Shown: positions 1 through 7,367 of the stretch, piece after piece
How positions within the stretch are numbered: position 1 is the first letter of the stretch
Layout of the letters: every line of letters starts with the position of its first letter
DNA from: Prevotella sp.
GTDB lineage: Bacteria > Bacteroidota > Bacteroidia > Bacteroidales > Bacteroidaceae
Direction of reading: 5' to 3'
Assembly: GCA_017417465.1 (NCBI GenBank)
Contig: JAFPZD010000250.1
Location: 1-64,000 of the forward strand
DNA length: 64,000 bases
Position numbers and translations under genes: made by a program
The notes under the pieces: model-generated
What the model saw: the letters and a program-made list of their open reading frames with translations, nothing else
Told to the model about the DNA's origin: nothing
Databases searched by the model: none

Positions 1-2
1 AA

Positions 3-116
3 ATCTTTCGGTATCTGACAAAATACAAAAAGGTAAGGAGTAATGCTAACGGGAAATGGGAGTCTGCCACGATGCTGAAGTACATCTCCGAAATCTGTAG
101 CGTTCTCGGTATATAG
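3..116 (+). CDS. 3' end of an unidentified gene (partial)
   Basis: Frame 3 is open from the left edge to a TAG at 114-116 and encodes 37 residues ending in ISEICSVLGI. The residue mix (Lys, Tyr, Ser, Trp) is protein-like, and the other two forward frames close within the first 45 bases, so this is probably the C-terminus of a gene that starts outside the window. I do not recognise the family. Nothing clear fills 117-195; an AT-rich stretch there may hold the promoter for the next gene, but no TAnnTTTG box is visible. Confidence 0.35.
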   Translation: MFRYLTKYKKVRSNANGKWESATMLKYISEICSVLGI

Positions 117-195
117 GGGATAGAATAGCGGATTCTTTAATTATTAGTAATGTTTATGAAAAAGTGAAGGTTAGCAACCACAAAAACAAAGCGCA

Positions 196-837
196 ATGAA
201 GAAGATAATCGTGATCGACGGAGGCCCACGCAAGACGTTCAACACGGCCTCGATGTTACAGAAGTATGCTGAGGGGGCCATGTCCGTCAGCAGCGAGATT
301 GAGGTGAAGACGGTGCGCCTCTATGGACTCGACTATAAAGGCTGCATGTCGTGTATGGCCTGCAAGATAAAGGGCAAGGCTTCGAACGTCTGCAAGTTCA
401 AGGATGCGCTGACGCCCGTACTCGAAGAGATTGCCATGGCCGACGGGCTGATATTGGGGTCGCCCATCTACTTTGGCGACGTGACGGGCCAGATGCGCAC
501 ATTCCTGGAGCGGCTGGCGTTCCCATGGCTTTCGTACAACGACTACAGCATGACGGCTCCAAAGCGCATGCCAGTGGTGCTGCTGGAGACCATGAACGGA
601 ACGCCCGAAAGGAACAACAGCCAGGGCTATGGCTCGATGGAATACTGCCTCACAGCAGCTCTTGGCGAGCCTGAACGCCTGATAGCCTACAACACGTACC
701 AGGTGAAGAACTACGACCGCTACGAGCTCGCCGGCTTCTCTGAGGAAGCCAAGCATCAATGGCGTGAGGAGCACTGGGAGCAGGACTTGCAGCGCGCCTT
801 CGATGCCGGCAAGCGGATGGCAGAGAAGATACTGTGA
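196..837 (+). CDS. Flavodoxin-fold NAD(P)H-dependent FMN oxidoreductase
   Basis: A 213-aa cytoplasmic protein of the NADPH-dependent FMN reductase / iron-sulfur-flavoprotein-like family, which passes electrons from NAD(P)H through FMN to small acceptors. The N-terminal IIVIDGGPRKTFNTASML has the beta1-loop layout that holds the FMN phosphate. GCMSCMACK followed by a further Cys (NVCKF), at about residues 50-68, resembles the cysteine cluster of iron-sulfur flavoproteins. LILGSPIYFGDVTGQMRTF, about residues 87-105, is the flavin-ring loop of the fold. The gene stands alone and faces carbonic anhydrase across a short hairpin. A related protein is encoded at 6668-7360. The physiological acceptor cannot be told from sequence. 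Confidence 0.8.
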   Translation: MKKIIVIDGGPRKTFNTASMLQKYAEGAMSVSSEIEVKTVRLYGLDYKGCMSCMACKIKGKASNVCKFKDALTPVLEEIAMADGLILGSPIYFGDVTGQMRTFLERLAFPWLSYNDYSMTAPKRMPVVLLETMNGTPERNNSQGYGSMEYCLTAALGEPERLIAYNTYQVKNYDRYELAGFSEEAKHQWREEHWEQDLQRAFDAGKRMAEKIL

Positions 838-859
838 CCGCGGCTGGGCTTCAAAAGCA

Positions 860-879
860 TGGGCAGTGCGGACTGCCCA
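860..879. terminator. Hairpin between convergent genes
   Basis: TGGGCAGT at 860-867 pairs perfectly with ACTGCCCA at 872-879 across a 4-base loop. It sits between the stop at 837 and the stop of the opposing carbonic anhydrase at 891, so it could end transcripts from both sides. No clear U-tract follows on either strand. Confidence 0.5.
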
Positions 880-890
880 GCCATCAGCGG

Positions 891-1433
891 CTATTCTATC
901 TCTTCCAACTCACCTGTCTCTGAGTCGATGATGAAGCCGCGCACCACGATGTCGCATGGAACCAGCGGGTGGGTCTTGATGGTCTGAACAGTGGTGCGGA
1001 CAGATGCGGGTGTGTCTTTGAATCCCTCCAGCCAGTGGTCGAGGTCAATGCCGCACTTGCGGATGGTGTCGAGCGTCTCATCGGTCACGCCACGGGCCTT
1101 CATCTCGTGGTGAAAGTGCTCAAAGCTCATGTGGCAGGCGCCGCAATGGGAGTGCGCCACCACCATAACCTCCTCGACGCCCAGCTCGTAGATGGCCACT
1201 ATCAGGCTGCGCATGGCAGAGTCGAAAGCTGAAATCACCAACCCGCCAGCGTTCTTGATGATCTTGGCGTCGCCGTTCTTCAGGCCAAGGGCGGCAGGGA
1301 GCAGCTCCGTCAGTCGGGTGTCCATACACGACAGCACCGCCAGCTTCTTGTCGGGGTACTTGTCAGTGAGATACTTCTCATAGCTTTTCTGTGCTACGAA
1401 TGTCTTGTTATAGGCAATTATTTCGTCTATCAT
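891..1433 (-). CDS. Beta-class carbonic anhydrase
   Basis: A 180-aa beta-carbonic anhydrase, a cytoplasmic zinc enzyme interconverting CO2 and bicarbonate. The zinc ligands are visible: Cys and Asp/Arg in LSCMDTRL, and His and Cys in HSHCGAC. IIKNAGG is also typical of the family. The frame is open upstream to 1514, but that extension overlaps yccF and looks unlike the family, so the start is placed at the ATG at 1433 (MIDEIIAYNKTF). This leaves 4 bases after the yccF stop, so the two genes are probably one transcript. A role in bicarbonate supply for carboxylations, important in CO2-fixing fermenters of this group, is inferred. Confidence 0.88.
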   Translation of the reverse strand: MIDEIIAYNKTFVAQKSYEKYLTDKYPDKKLAVLSCMDTRLTELLPAALGLKNGDAKIIKNAGGLVISAFDSAMRSLIVAIYELGVEEVMVVAHSHCGACHMSFEHFHHEMKARGVTDETLDTIRKCGIDLDHWLEGFKDTPASVRTTVQTIKTHPLVPCDIVVRGFIIDSETGELEEIE

Positions 1434-1437
1434 AACG

Positions 1438-1806
1438 CTAAACAACCTCCTTTCCAAATGGCGACAGGGCCAGTTTTGCCAGACGGAAATGCATCTTTCC
1501 GAATGGGATGCCAATAATGGTGATGTAGAACACGAGGCCGTAGAAGATGTGGGTGAGCCAGATCCAGATGCCGCCCACGAAGAACCACAGCACGTTCATA
1601 AAGATGCTCAGGCAGCCTGGCTGAGACGCTTTCCACTTCACCTGCGAGCCAAACGGCCAGATGGCCAGCAGGCCCAGCTTCATGCTCTGCAGGCCGAAGG
1701 GGATGCCGATGATGGTAATCATCAGTACCACTCCGGCGAGGAAATACTCCAAGGCGATGTGCAGTCCGCCAAAGACAACCCAGATGATGTTTCCTAATGT
1801 CTTCAT
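1438..1806 (-). CDS. yccF: YccF-domain inner membrane protein
   Basis: A 122-aa membrane protein made of two similar halves, each with a hydrophobic segment followed by an ITIIGIPFG motif (about residues 30-38 and 95-103). This duplicated glycine/proline motif is the hallmark of the YccF domain. At least two to three membrane segments are visible. The molecular function of the family is not established. The gene directly precedes carbonic anhydrase (4-base gap) and lies 68 bases after the VanW gene, across a repeat tract. No promoter box was seen in that gap, so it may be read from the lipoprotein/VanW transcript. Confidence 0.8.
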   Translation of the reverse strand: MKTLGNIIWVVFGGLHIALEYFLAGVVLMITIIGIPFGLQSMKLGLLAIWPFGSQVKWKASQPGCLSIFMNVLWFFVGGIWIWLTHIFYGLVFYITIIGIPFGKMHFRLAKLALSPFGKEVV

Positions 1807-1831
1807 TTTCCTGTTTCCGTTGAATGGTTTC

Positions 1832-1896
1832 CGTCTATCGACTTCTCACTACTTCTATCGACTTCTAACTACTTCTAACTACTTCTAACTACTTCC
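1832..1896. repeat. 10-bp tandem tract (ACTTCTAACT-like)
   Basis: About five to six copies of a 10-bp unit close to ACTTCTAACT, perfect for three copies and degenerate to the left (ACTTCTCACT, ACTTCTATCG). The right part overlaps the 3' end of the VanW gene and encodes its last residues and stop codon. Confidence 0.85.
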
Positions 1897-2696
1897 TCTG
1901 GACAGTCGTACATCACCCGTGCGTGGTTAGTACGGATGAGCTGGCTGTCGAGATGCTGCCCTGAAACCCTGTCAATGATGTCGCGATAGACCTCGCCATT
2001 ACGATAGACCACCCCACCCTCTCGCGAGAAATACTCGTTCTCAGCATGGATGTGGAACGTGTGAGGCTGCTGCTCCTGAGCCCGCATTTCGCCACACAGG
2101 TATTCGCCATCCACCCAGAGGCGTAGCTGGTAAGTGTTGGCTGTCTCGTTCTTGACGCGGTAGTCGATATAGTTGTACGATATGCTGGTGCCAGTGCCAA
2201 AGGGAACCTGTCGGCCAAAGTCAGGGAACAGGTCCAAACCGTCGTGGTGATGGTGCTCCGTGATGGTCAGTTCACTATGCAAGACGAGCCAATGAATGAG
2301 GTTCGACAATTGGCAAAGACCGCCTCCGATGCCCTGCGAGGGCTGTCCCTTGGCGATGGTGAGCCCCTCTTTGTAGCCTTTCCGCTTGGTGGCTCGCCCC
2401 ACTTGTCGCCACACGGAGAAGGTCTCACCCGGACGGATGAGCAGCCCGTCGATGTGGGTCACAGCCAAGGCGAGGTTCGTGGCCTTGTTCTCCTGCAACT
2501 GCATGTTGACATTGCCAAGTCGCCTGCGTATCAGGGAGTTGTGCCGATAGACGACCACGGGCAGCGATTCCTTTGTTCGCTCCTTGGCAAAGTGGGGCCT
2601 ACGAAGCAAGTCCTGAACGTGGCGCTTCAGGATCTCCTTCTCCGTCGACAGCCGGTAGGTAAAGGGCGATATTTCGCAGAACTGTTTCCGTTTCAT
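1875..2696 (-). CDS. VanW family protein
   Basis: A 273-aa protein of the VanW family, first seen in vancomycin-resistance clusters but widespread and of unknown activity. The core GLLIRPGETFSVWRQVGRAT, then GIGGGLCQLSN and a His-rich stretch (ITEHHHHD), is the family signature. No signal peptide is evident. The last residues (VVRSS) and the TAG stop are encoded by the 10-bp repeat tract at 1832-1896, so the natural C-terminus may have been altered by the repeat. It follows the lipoprotein gene by 18 bases and probably shares its promoter. A role in cell-envelope stress is only a guess from the family name. Confidence 0.8.
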   Translation of the reverse strand: MKRKQFCEISPFTYRLSTEKEILKRHVQDLLRRPHFAKERTKESLPVVVYRHNSLIRRRLGNVNMQLQENKATNLALAVTHIDGLLIRPGETFSVWRQVGRATKRKGYKEGLTIAKGQPSQGIGGGLCQLSNLIHWLVLHSELTITEHHHHDGLDLFPDFGRQVPFGTGTSISYNYIDYRVKNETANTYQLRLWVDGEYLCGEMRAQEQQPHTFHIHAENEYFSREGGVVYRNGEVYRDIIDRVSGQHLDSQLIRTNHARVMYDCPEEVVRSS

Positions 2697-2714
2697 GTCC
2701 TTAGTGATCGTTTG

Positions 2715-3320
2715 TCATTCGTTTGCAAGAGGCAACGCTTTGGCTGGCCAGCCATAGTCCTGATACAGGGTGACGGCGAGGTGATGCTCCTTGACGTAAT
2801 CGGCAAGCACACGGGCTCTCAGCGCCTCGCGTTTTTGCTCATCACTATTGAGGGTCTGGAAGGCGTCGTACTTGTCGCCAAAGATCTTCTGGGCTGTCGG
2901 CAAAAAGTCGGCACCGTCGCCAACCCTGTCGAACGCCGTCACCTCGAAGCCCTGTCCTGTCTGTCGGAGATGCATCAGTCCAGGATGGCTGCCGCCTGAG
3001 ACGCACTTCAGCGTGTCGCCCACCTGATTGTAGTTGAACACCCAGAAGTCACCCCAGACGAGGATGTCGCCTGCGTCGCGCTCGCTGGCAGCCACAATAG
3101 TGTGGATGGGCACGCAGTGCTCGCCTTTGAGGTATTGGTTTCCGATAGTGTCGGCCAGATAGCGGTCGATGGCAGCGGAATAAGAATCTTCCTGCCCAGA
3201 GGCGCTCACCACGGTGTTGTCAGCATCGCTGACTGTTCCCTTTTCGACAACCGCTGAGGGTTTGTTGGTACACGCTGCAAACGCCAGCAGCGCCCCAAAA
3301 ACGAATAGAATCTTTCTCAT
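2715..3320 (-). CDS. Secreted lipoprotein of unknown function
   Basis: A 201-aa predicted lipoprotein. From the chosen start (MRKILFVFGALLAFAAC) there is a basic N-terminus, a hydrophobic core and a lipobox ending in Cys at about residue 17, followed by Thr-Asn-Lys. An ATG five codons upstream is in frame but gives a less typical signal peptide. The mature part shows repeated Asp/Gly turns and VWGDFWVFNYNQVGDTL, followed by a GGSHPGLMHL motif, suggesting a compact beta-rich fold. I do not recognise a characterised family. It is the first gene of a probable operon with VanW and has a TAnnTTTG promoter at 3349-3356. Confidence 0.65.
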   Translation of the reverse strand: MRKILFVFGALLAFAACTNKPSAVVEKGTVSDADNTVVSASGQEDSYSAAIDRYLADTIGNQYLKGEHCVPIHTIVAASERDAGDILVWGDFWVFNYNQVGDTLKCVSGGSHPGLMHLRQTGQGFEVTAFDRVGDGADFLPTAQKIFGDKYDAFQTLNSDEQKREALRARVLADYVKEHHLAVTLYQDYGWPAKALPLANE

Positions 3321-3348
3321 TTTACCTAAATACACTTAAATATGCGTA

Positions 3349-3356
3349 CAAAAGTA
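3349..3356 (-). promoter_or_regulatory. -7 box TACTTTTG for lipoprotein/VanW
   Basis: CAAAAGTA on the plus strand reads TACTTTTG leftward, 28 bases before the lipoprotein start. It matches the Bacteroidota TAnnTTTG consensus. Confidence 0.6.
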
Positions 3357-3377
3357 ATAATAATTGCCGCAAAATCA

Positions 3378-3385
3378 CTATATTT
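3378..3385 (+). promoter_or_regulatory. -7 box TATATTTG upstream of M18 peptidase
   Basis: TATATTTG reading rightward, 212 bases before the M18 start. If used, it gives a long 5' leader containing the hairpin at 3495-3555. A second candidate lies at 3579-3586. Confidence 0.45.
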
Positions 3386-3494
3386 GCACAAAGTTTTGAG
3401 ATTTATTAGGATTTGGGATGTGTACAGCACCTCAATCCTGTATTGTGAAAAGAAACAACGTTACTGATAAGTAGATGAACACAATTATTTTGAA

Positions 3495-3555
3495 AACAAC
3501 GAATTGAACGAATTAAACGAATTACAACGCGCAGCAATTCGTTAAATTCGTTGTT
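3495..3555 (+). promoter_or_regulatory. Leader hairpin before M18 aminopeptidase
   Basis: The 20-base arm at 3495-3514 (AACAACGAATTGAACGAATT) pairs with 3536-3555, with one mismatch, across a 21-base loop. It is AT-rich and built of GAACGAATT-like repeats. It lies between the two candidate promoters of the M18 gene, so it could be a leader structure or a terminator for the upstream promoter. Confidence 0.45.
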
Positions 3556-3597
3556 GGAAAAGGATTATTTGTATAAACTAAATTTGAATGGTTATTT
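3538..3597 (+). repeat. Promoter module, copy 1 (60 bp)
   Basis: This 60-bp stretch is repeated at 5600-5660 with four substitutions and one single-base indel. It contains TTG(G)-N21-TAAATTTG, a good match to the Bacteroidota -33/-7 promoter, with TAAATTTG at 3579-3586. It ends immediately at the M18 start codon, so transcription from it would give a very short leader. Confidence 0.75.
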
Positions 3598-4887
3598 ATG
3601 ATGAAAAGACTATTGGACTTTCTGAATGCTTCGCCAGTGAACTTCCTGGCCGTGAGGAATTTTGTGAACGAACTGCAGCAGGCTGGCTATCAGCGCATTG
3701 ACCCTCGCGAGCCCATCGGGGAGGTGAAGGCTGGCGACAAACTGTTTGTAACCAAGAACGACTCGTCGGTCTATGCCTTCCACATCGGAAGCAAGCCCCT
3801 GGCCGAAGCTGGGTTACGCATGATCTGTGCCCATTGCGACTCGCCCACGTTCCGCATCAAGCCCAAGGCTGAGATGACGTGCGAAGGGGGCATCGTCAAA
3901 CTGAACACTGAGGTGTATGGCGGCCCGATCATGTCGACATGGTTCGACAGGCCACTGACGATTGCCGGCAGGGTGATTGTACGTGGCGACGACGCGCTGA
4001 ATCCCACGACGCTCCTTCTGCATGTCAAGCGCCCACTGCTGCAGATCAGCAATCTGGCCATTCATTTCAACCGTCAGGTGAACGACGGCGTGAAGCTGAG
4101 CAAGCAGAAGGACATGCTGCCCATACTGGGCATCGTTACCAACGAACTGGAACAAGGACGCCTGCTGACGAACGTCATCTGCAGCGAGCTGGCCGTCAAC
4201 GAGGAGGACATCCTCGATTTCGACCTCTATCTGGCCGATGCGACGCCTGCGTGCACCTTTGGTGTTCACAACGAGTTTATCTCATCTGGACGACTGGACG
4301 ACCTCTCGATGTGCTTTGCAGGGCTGGAGGCACTTCTTGGCACACCTGATACGGACACGACGAAGGTGCTGGCCATCTTCGACAACGAAGAGACGGGCTC
4401 GCAGACGAAGCAGGGTGCTGGCAGTCCGTTCCTCGCTGGTATGCTAAAACGTATCGCACTGGCTCAGAGCGGCACTCAGGAGGCCTTCTATCAGGCTGTC
4501 GAGCGTGCCTTCATGATCTCGGCCGACAATGCTCATGCCTGGCATCCCAACTATAGCGAGAAGTACGATCCGACGAACCATCCCGTGCTTGGCGGTGGCC
4601 CCGTCATCAAGTTCAATGCCGCCCAGAAGTATGCCAGCGACGCGGTCTCAGCTGCTGTGTTCGCAGAGATCTGCCGCATGGCGGGTGTGCCCTGCCAGCG
4701 CTTTGTGAACCACTCTGACGTGGCTGGTGGCAGCACGCTGGGCAACATCCTCGCCTCGTCAATACCCCTCAGAGGCGTCGACATGGGCAATGCCATCCTC
4801 GCCATGCACAGCTGCAGGGAAACGGGTAGCGTAGCCGACCACACCTACACGGTAAAGGCTTTCAGCCAATTCTTCAAAAACTCCTAA
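3598..4887 (+). CDS. apeB: M18 family aspartyl aminopeptidase
   Basis: A 429-aa cytosolic M18 metallo-aminopeptidase that removes N-terminal, preferentially acidic, residues from peptides. Zinc-site motifs are clear: AHCDSPTFRIKP (about residue 79, first His/Asp), FDNEETGSQTKQGAG (about 261, Glu-Glu with general base), ISADNAHAWHPN (about 302) and NHSDVAGGSTLGN near the C-terminus. Length fits the family. ATGATG offers two adjacent starts; the first is used. The stop codon lies inside an AACTCCTAACTCCTCC repeat that continues into the 11-bp array at 4911. The gene sits behind a promoter module duplicated before the wHTH/ZIP pair, which suggests shared expression. The gene symbol is by family only. 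Confidence 0.88.
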   Translation: MMKRLLDFLNASPVNFLAVRNFVNELQQAGYQRIDPREPIGEVKAGDKLFVTKNDSSVYAFHIGSKPLAEAGLRMICAHCDSPTFRIKPKAEMTCEGGIVKLNTEVYGGPIMSTWFDRPLTIAGRVIVRGDDALNPTTLLLHVKRPLLQISNLAIHFNRQVNDGVKLSKQKDMLPILGIVTNELEQGRLLTNVICSELAVNEEDILDFDLYLADATPACTFGVHNEFISSGRLDDLSMCFAGLEALLGTPDTDTTKVLAIFDNEETGSQTKQGAGSPFLAGMLKRIALAQSGTQEAFYQAVERAFMISADNAHAWHPNYSEKYDPTNHPVLGGGPVIKFNAAQKYASDAVSAAVFAEICRMAGVPCQRFVNHSDVAGGSTLGNILASSIPLRGVDMGNAILAMHSCRETGSVADHTYTVKAFSQFFKNS

Positions 4888-4910
4888 CTCCTCCCAACTA
4901 TTGTCCCTTT

Positions 4911-5015
4911 AACTCCCCTTTAACTCCCCTTTAACTCCCCTTTAACTCCCCTTTAACTCCCCTTTAACTCCCCTTTAACTCCCCTTTAACTCCCCTTTAA
5001 CTCCCCTTTAACTCC
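4911..5015. repeat. 11-bp tandem array (AACTCCCCTTT, 9 copies)
   Basis: Nine exact copies of AACTCCCCTTT run from 4911 to 5009, followed by a partial copy to 5015. The array begins 24 bases after the M18 stop and ends 7 bases before the start of the next gene, so it fills almost the whole intergenic space. Perfect copies imply recent expansion or correction. Confidence 0.95.
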
Positions 5016-5022
5016 TCCCATC

Positions 5023-5448
5023 ATGGACCTCATCGAAATCAACGACACCAACTACCAGTCCTACACCCATATCCCCATCGTCGCCTTCTCCTTCGCCCAC
5101 GGAGGAGCCATGGGCGAACCTGGCGGCATCATTATCATCGACAGCGAAGGACAGACGTATCATGCCAACTACGTTTACGGAGACGACCACCTTGACCCAA
5201 GCCACATCAAAGATGTCATCCCCGTTTTCAGCCACCTCTCCTTCAGCCTTTTGGGCTGTCAGACGGAAAACACCGACTGGGAATACGTCGCCCTTGGCTT
5301 CGGCAACAACCTCTTGGTGAGAAAAGACCTCAGCGACCGCTTCAACAAAGCCGTTGAAGAAGCCCATTTCGAGTATGCTGGCCAGCTGTACCAACGGTGG
5401 AAAGGCATCGTCATGAGCCTGCTTGGCATCAGTCGTAGTAAGCAGTAG
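5023..5448 (+). CDS. Conserved-looking small protein of unknown function
   Basis: A 141-aa soluble protein with no signal peptide or membrane segment. Visible features are AFSFAHGGAMGEPGGIIII near the N-terminus, a DSEGQTYHANYVYGD stretch, LLGCQTEN at about residue 80, and a helical C-terminal half (KAVEEAHFEYAGQLYQRW). Codon use and composition match the neighbours and the frame has few rare codons, so it is likely a real gene. I do not recognise the family. The 11-bp array occupies its upstream region and no TAnnTTTG box is seen; it may be read through from the M18 gene. Confidence 0.65.
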   Translation: MDLIEINDTNYQSYTHIPIVAFSFAHGGAMGEPGGIIIIDSEGQTYHANYVYGDDHLDPSHIKDVIPVFSHLSFSLLGCQTENTDWEYVALGFGNNLLVRKDLSDRFNKAVEEAHFEYAGQLYQRWKGIVMSLLGISRSKQ

Positions 5449-5530
5449 CCTTACGGCCATTCACACTATTCGCAACCGGCTCATTGCACACATTTTTATA
5501 AGAAATCGTTTGTTTTTCAAAATAATTTTG

Positions 5531-5538
5531 TACTTTTG
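5531..5538 (+). promoter_or_regulatory. -7 box TACTTTTG upstream of wHTH/ZIP
   Basis: TACTTTTG in the gap between the 5023-5448 gene and the wHTH gene, about 137 bases before the latter. It may act together with the closer duplicated module at 5600-5660. Confidence 0.5.
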
Positions 5539-5599
5539 CGCCAGAAAACCAAGCAATAGTTAAGGATTGAGCGAAAACGGCGTCTTACGCCACCACGCC

Positions 5600-5660
5600 T
5601 TCGTTAAATTCGTTGTTGGAAAAAGAATTATTTGTATAAACCAAATTTGAATAGTTACTT
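5600..5660 (+). repeat. Promoter module, copy 2 (61 bp)
   Basis: Near-copy of 3538-3597. The -7 region reads CAAATTTG here instead of TAAATTTG, so this copy may be weaker. It ends 14 bases before the wHTH start. Confidence 0.75.
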
Positions 5661-5674
5661 AAAAAGAGAAAAAA

Positions 5675-5848
5675 ATGAAAGAGCAAGTATTACAAGCAAT
5701 GCGCGAGGCAGGCAAGCCCGTCTCAGCAGGTGACGTGACAAAGGCACTGGGTGCCGACCGTAAAGAAGTAGACAAGGCTTTCGCCGAGCTGAAGAAGGAG
5801 GGCGCCATCGTGTCGCCCGTCCGCTGCAAGTGGGAGCCCGCTAAATGA
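5675..5848 (+). CDS. Small winged-helix DNA-binding protein
   Basis: A 57-aa protein that begins MKEQVLQAMREAGKPVSAG and continues through a helix-turn-helix-like segment (DVTKALGADRKEVDKAFAEL) into a basic wing (KKEGAIVSPVRCKW). The whole protein is one minimal winged-helix domain, which suggests a small DNA-binding regulator or a repressor that dimerises. Its TGA overlaps the ATG of the ZIP transporter (ATGA at 5845-5848), so translation is probably coupled and the two are likely linked in function, for example in metal-responsive control. No metal-binding cluster is obvious: there is only one Cys and no His. Confidence 0.75.
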   Translation: MKEQVLQAMREAGKPVSAGDVTKALGADRKEVDKAFAELKKEGAIVSPVRCKWEPAK

Positions 5849-6624
5849 CGGCTGTCGCGTTAGGATTACTCATTCCGCTATTAGGCACTGTACTCGGTTC
5901 GGCGTTTGTGTTCTTCATGAACGGCGAGATGCCAGAGCGAGTACAGAAGTCGCTGTTGGGCTTTGCCTCTGGCGTGATGGTGGCCGCCTCCGTCTGGTCG
6001 CTACTCATTCCGGCGATGGAGATGGAGGAGGCAAAGGGTGCGTGGGCGGTGCTGCCTGCTGCCATGGGGTTCTTGTTGGGCATCGGCTTCCTGCTGCTGA
6101 TCGACGAACTCACCCCTCACTTGCACATCGGCACTGACACGCCTGAAGGGCCCCGTTCGCATCTGTCACGCACGGCCATGCTGGCACTGGCTGTCACCAT
6201 CCACAACCTGCCAGAAGGCATGGCCGTCGGTGTGGTGCTTGCTGGAGCCGAAGGCGGGGGTGCAGGTCTCTCGGTGGCTGGTGCACTGGCAGTATCAATT
6301 GGTATTGCCATCCAGAACATCCCTGAGGGAGCCATCATCTCAATGCCCATGCGGGCTGCAGGCAATAGCAAGTGGCGCTCGTTCGTCATCGGCAGCCTCA
6401 GCGGAGTTGTAGAGCCCATCGGTGGCCTGGCAGTCGTCCTGCTGGCCGCCCTGATGACGCCCGCCCTACCCTATCTCTTGGCGTTTGCGGCAGGCGCCAT
6501 GTTCTACGTAGTGGTCGAGGAGCTCATTCCTGAAGCCTCGTCTGGACATCACTCTAACCTCAGCACCATCGGCTTTGCCATCGGTTTCGTACTGATGATG
6601 GTGCTCGACGTGGTGATGGGATAA
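5845..6624 (+). CDS. ZIP family divalent metal transporter
   Basis: A 259-aa inner membrane protein of the ZIP family, importing zinc or another divalent cation. It shows about eight hydrophobic segments. The paired metal-site helices are unmistakable: HNLPEGMAVGV (about residue 114) and QNIPEGAIISMP (about residue 152). DELTPHLHIGTDTPEG, about residues 87-102, is a His-containing loop between membrane segments. The start overlaps the stop of the winged-helix gene by 4 bases. The next gene follows after 43 bases with no visible promoter box, so it may be co-transcribed. Confidence 0.9.
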   Translation: MTAVALGLLIPLLGTVLGSAFVFFMNGEMPERVQKSLLGFASGVMVAASVWSLLIPAMEMEEAKGAWAVLPAAMGFLLGIGFLLLIDELTPHLHIGTDTPEGPRSHLSRTAMLALAVTIHNLPEGMAVGVVLAGAEGGGAGLSVAGALAVSIGIAIQNIPEGAIISMPMRAAGNSKWRSFVIGSLSGVVEPIGGLAVVLLAALMTPALPYLLAFAAGAMFYVVVEELIPEASSGHHSNLSTIGFAIGFVLMMVLDVVMG

Positions 6625-6667
6625 AGCTTTTCCCCAGCATACAGAAACATTCAAAACTACAAATGAT

Positions 6668-7360
6668 ATGACAGATTCGATTGAGAGGACGCAGAGCGGG
6701 CAGGACTGCTCTGCCGAAGGTGAGAAAAGGAGTCAGCAGGGCAAGGTGCTCCTGGTTAACGGTAGCCCACATGAGAAGGGCAACACGTTTATGGCACTGT
6801 GCGAGGTGGCTCAGACGCTGAACAGCGAGGGCTTCGAGACTGAGATTATCAGCATCGGCAAGCAGGCGGTGCAGGGGTGCATTGCCTGCGGGATGTGTGG
6901 CAGAAACGGTTCACGGTGTACGTTCCGCGACGACTTATACTATAAGGTGTGGCGAGCCGTGAAGGACGGCATAGACGGGCTTGTGATTGGCTCGCCAGTG
7001 TACTATGGTGGGCCAAACGGTTCGTTGTGTGCCTTGCTCGACCGTGTGTTCTACTCACTGGGCAACGACCTGCAGTTCAAGCCTGGTGCAAGCGTGGTGG
7101 TGTGCCGCCGTGGTGGTGCATCGGCTGCTTTCGACCGTCTGAACAAGTACTTCACGATTCTGAACATGCCCGTGGTGAGCTCGCAGTACTGGAACATGGC
7201 CTATGGCCAAACGCCTGGACAGGTGGCACAGGACGAAGAGGGCATGCAGACCATGCGGACGCTGGGACGCAACATGGCATGGATGATTCGTAAGCTGAAC
7301 GTCAAGGAGGAGGGACATCCAAAGCTGGAAAGCCCACTGAGGACGAAATTCATCAGATGA
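6668..7360 (+). CDS. Flavodoxin-fold iron-sulfur-flavoprotein-like oxidoreductase
   Basis: A 230-aa flavin reductase-like protein related to the product of 196-837. After a hydrophilic N-terminal extension of about 25 residues come VLLVNGSPHEKGNTFMAL (FMN phosphate loop), GCIACGMCGRNGSRC (four-Cys cluster like iron-sulfur flavoproteins, residues about 75-89) and LVIGSPVYYGGPNG (flavin-ring loop). The extension is rich in Ser, Gln and Lys, and the true start could be downstream, but no alternative ATG precedes the conserved strand. The gene lies 7 bases before the acetyltransferase and probably shares a transcript with it. The electron acceptor is unknown. Confidence 0.8.
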   Translation: MTDSIERTQSGQDCSAEGEKRSQQGKVLLVNGSPHEKGNTFMALCEVAQTLNSEGFETEIISIGKQAVQGCIACGMCGRNGSRCTFRDDLYYKVWRAVKDGIDGLVIGSPVYYGGPNGSLCALLDRVFYSLGNDLQFKPGASVVVCRRGGASAAFDRLNKYFTILNMPVVSSQYWNMAYGQTPGQVAQDEEGMQTMRTLGRNMAWMIRKLNVKEEGHPKLESPLRTKFIR

Positions 7361-7367
7361 TTGAGCT

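Noticed and set aside
2244-2999. Long plus-strand frame of 251 codons
   Set aside because: It lies opposite the VanW and lipoprotein genes, which have family motifs, a signal peptide and a promoter; it is an antisense shadow.
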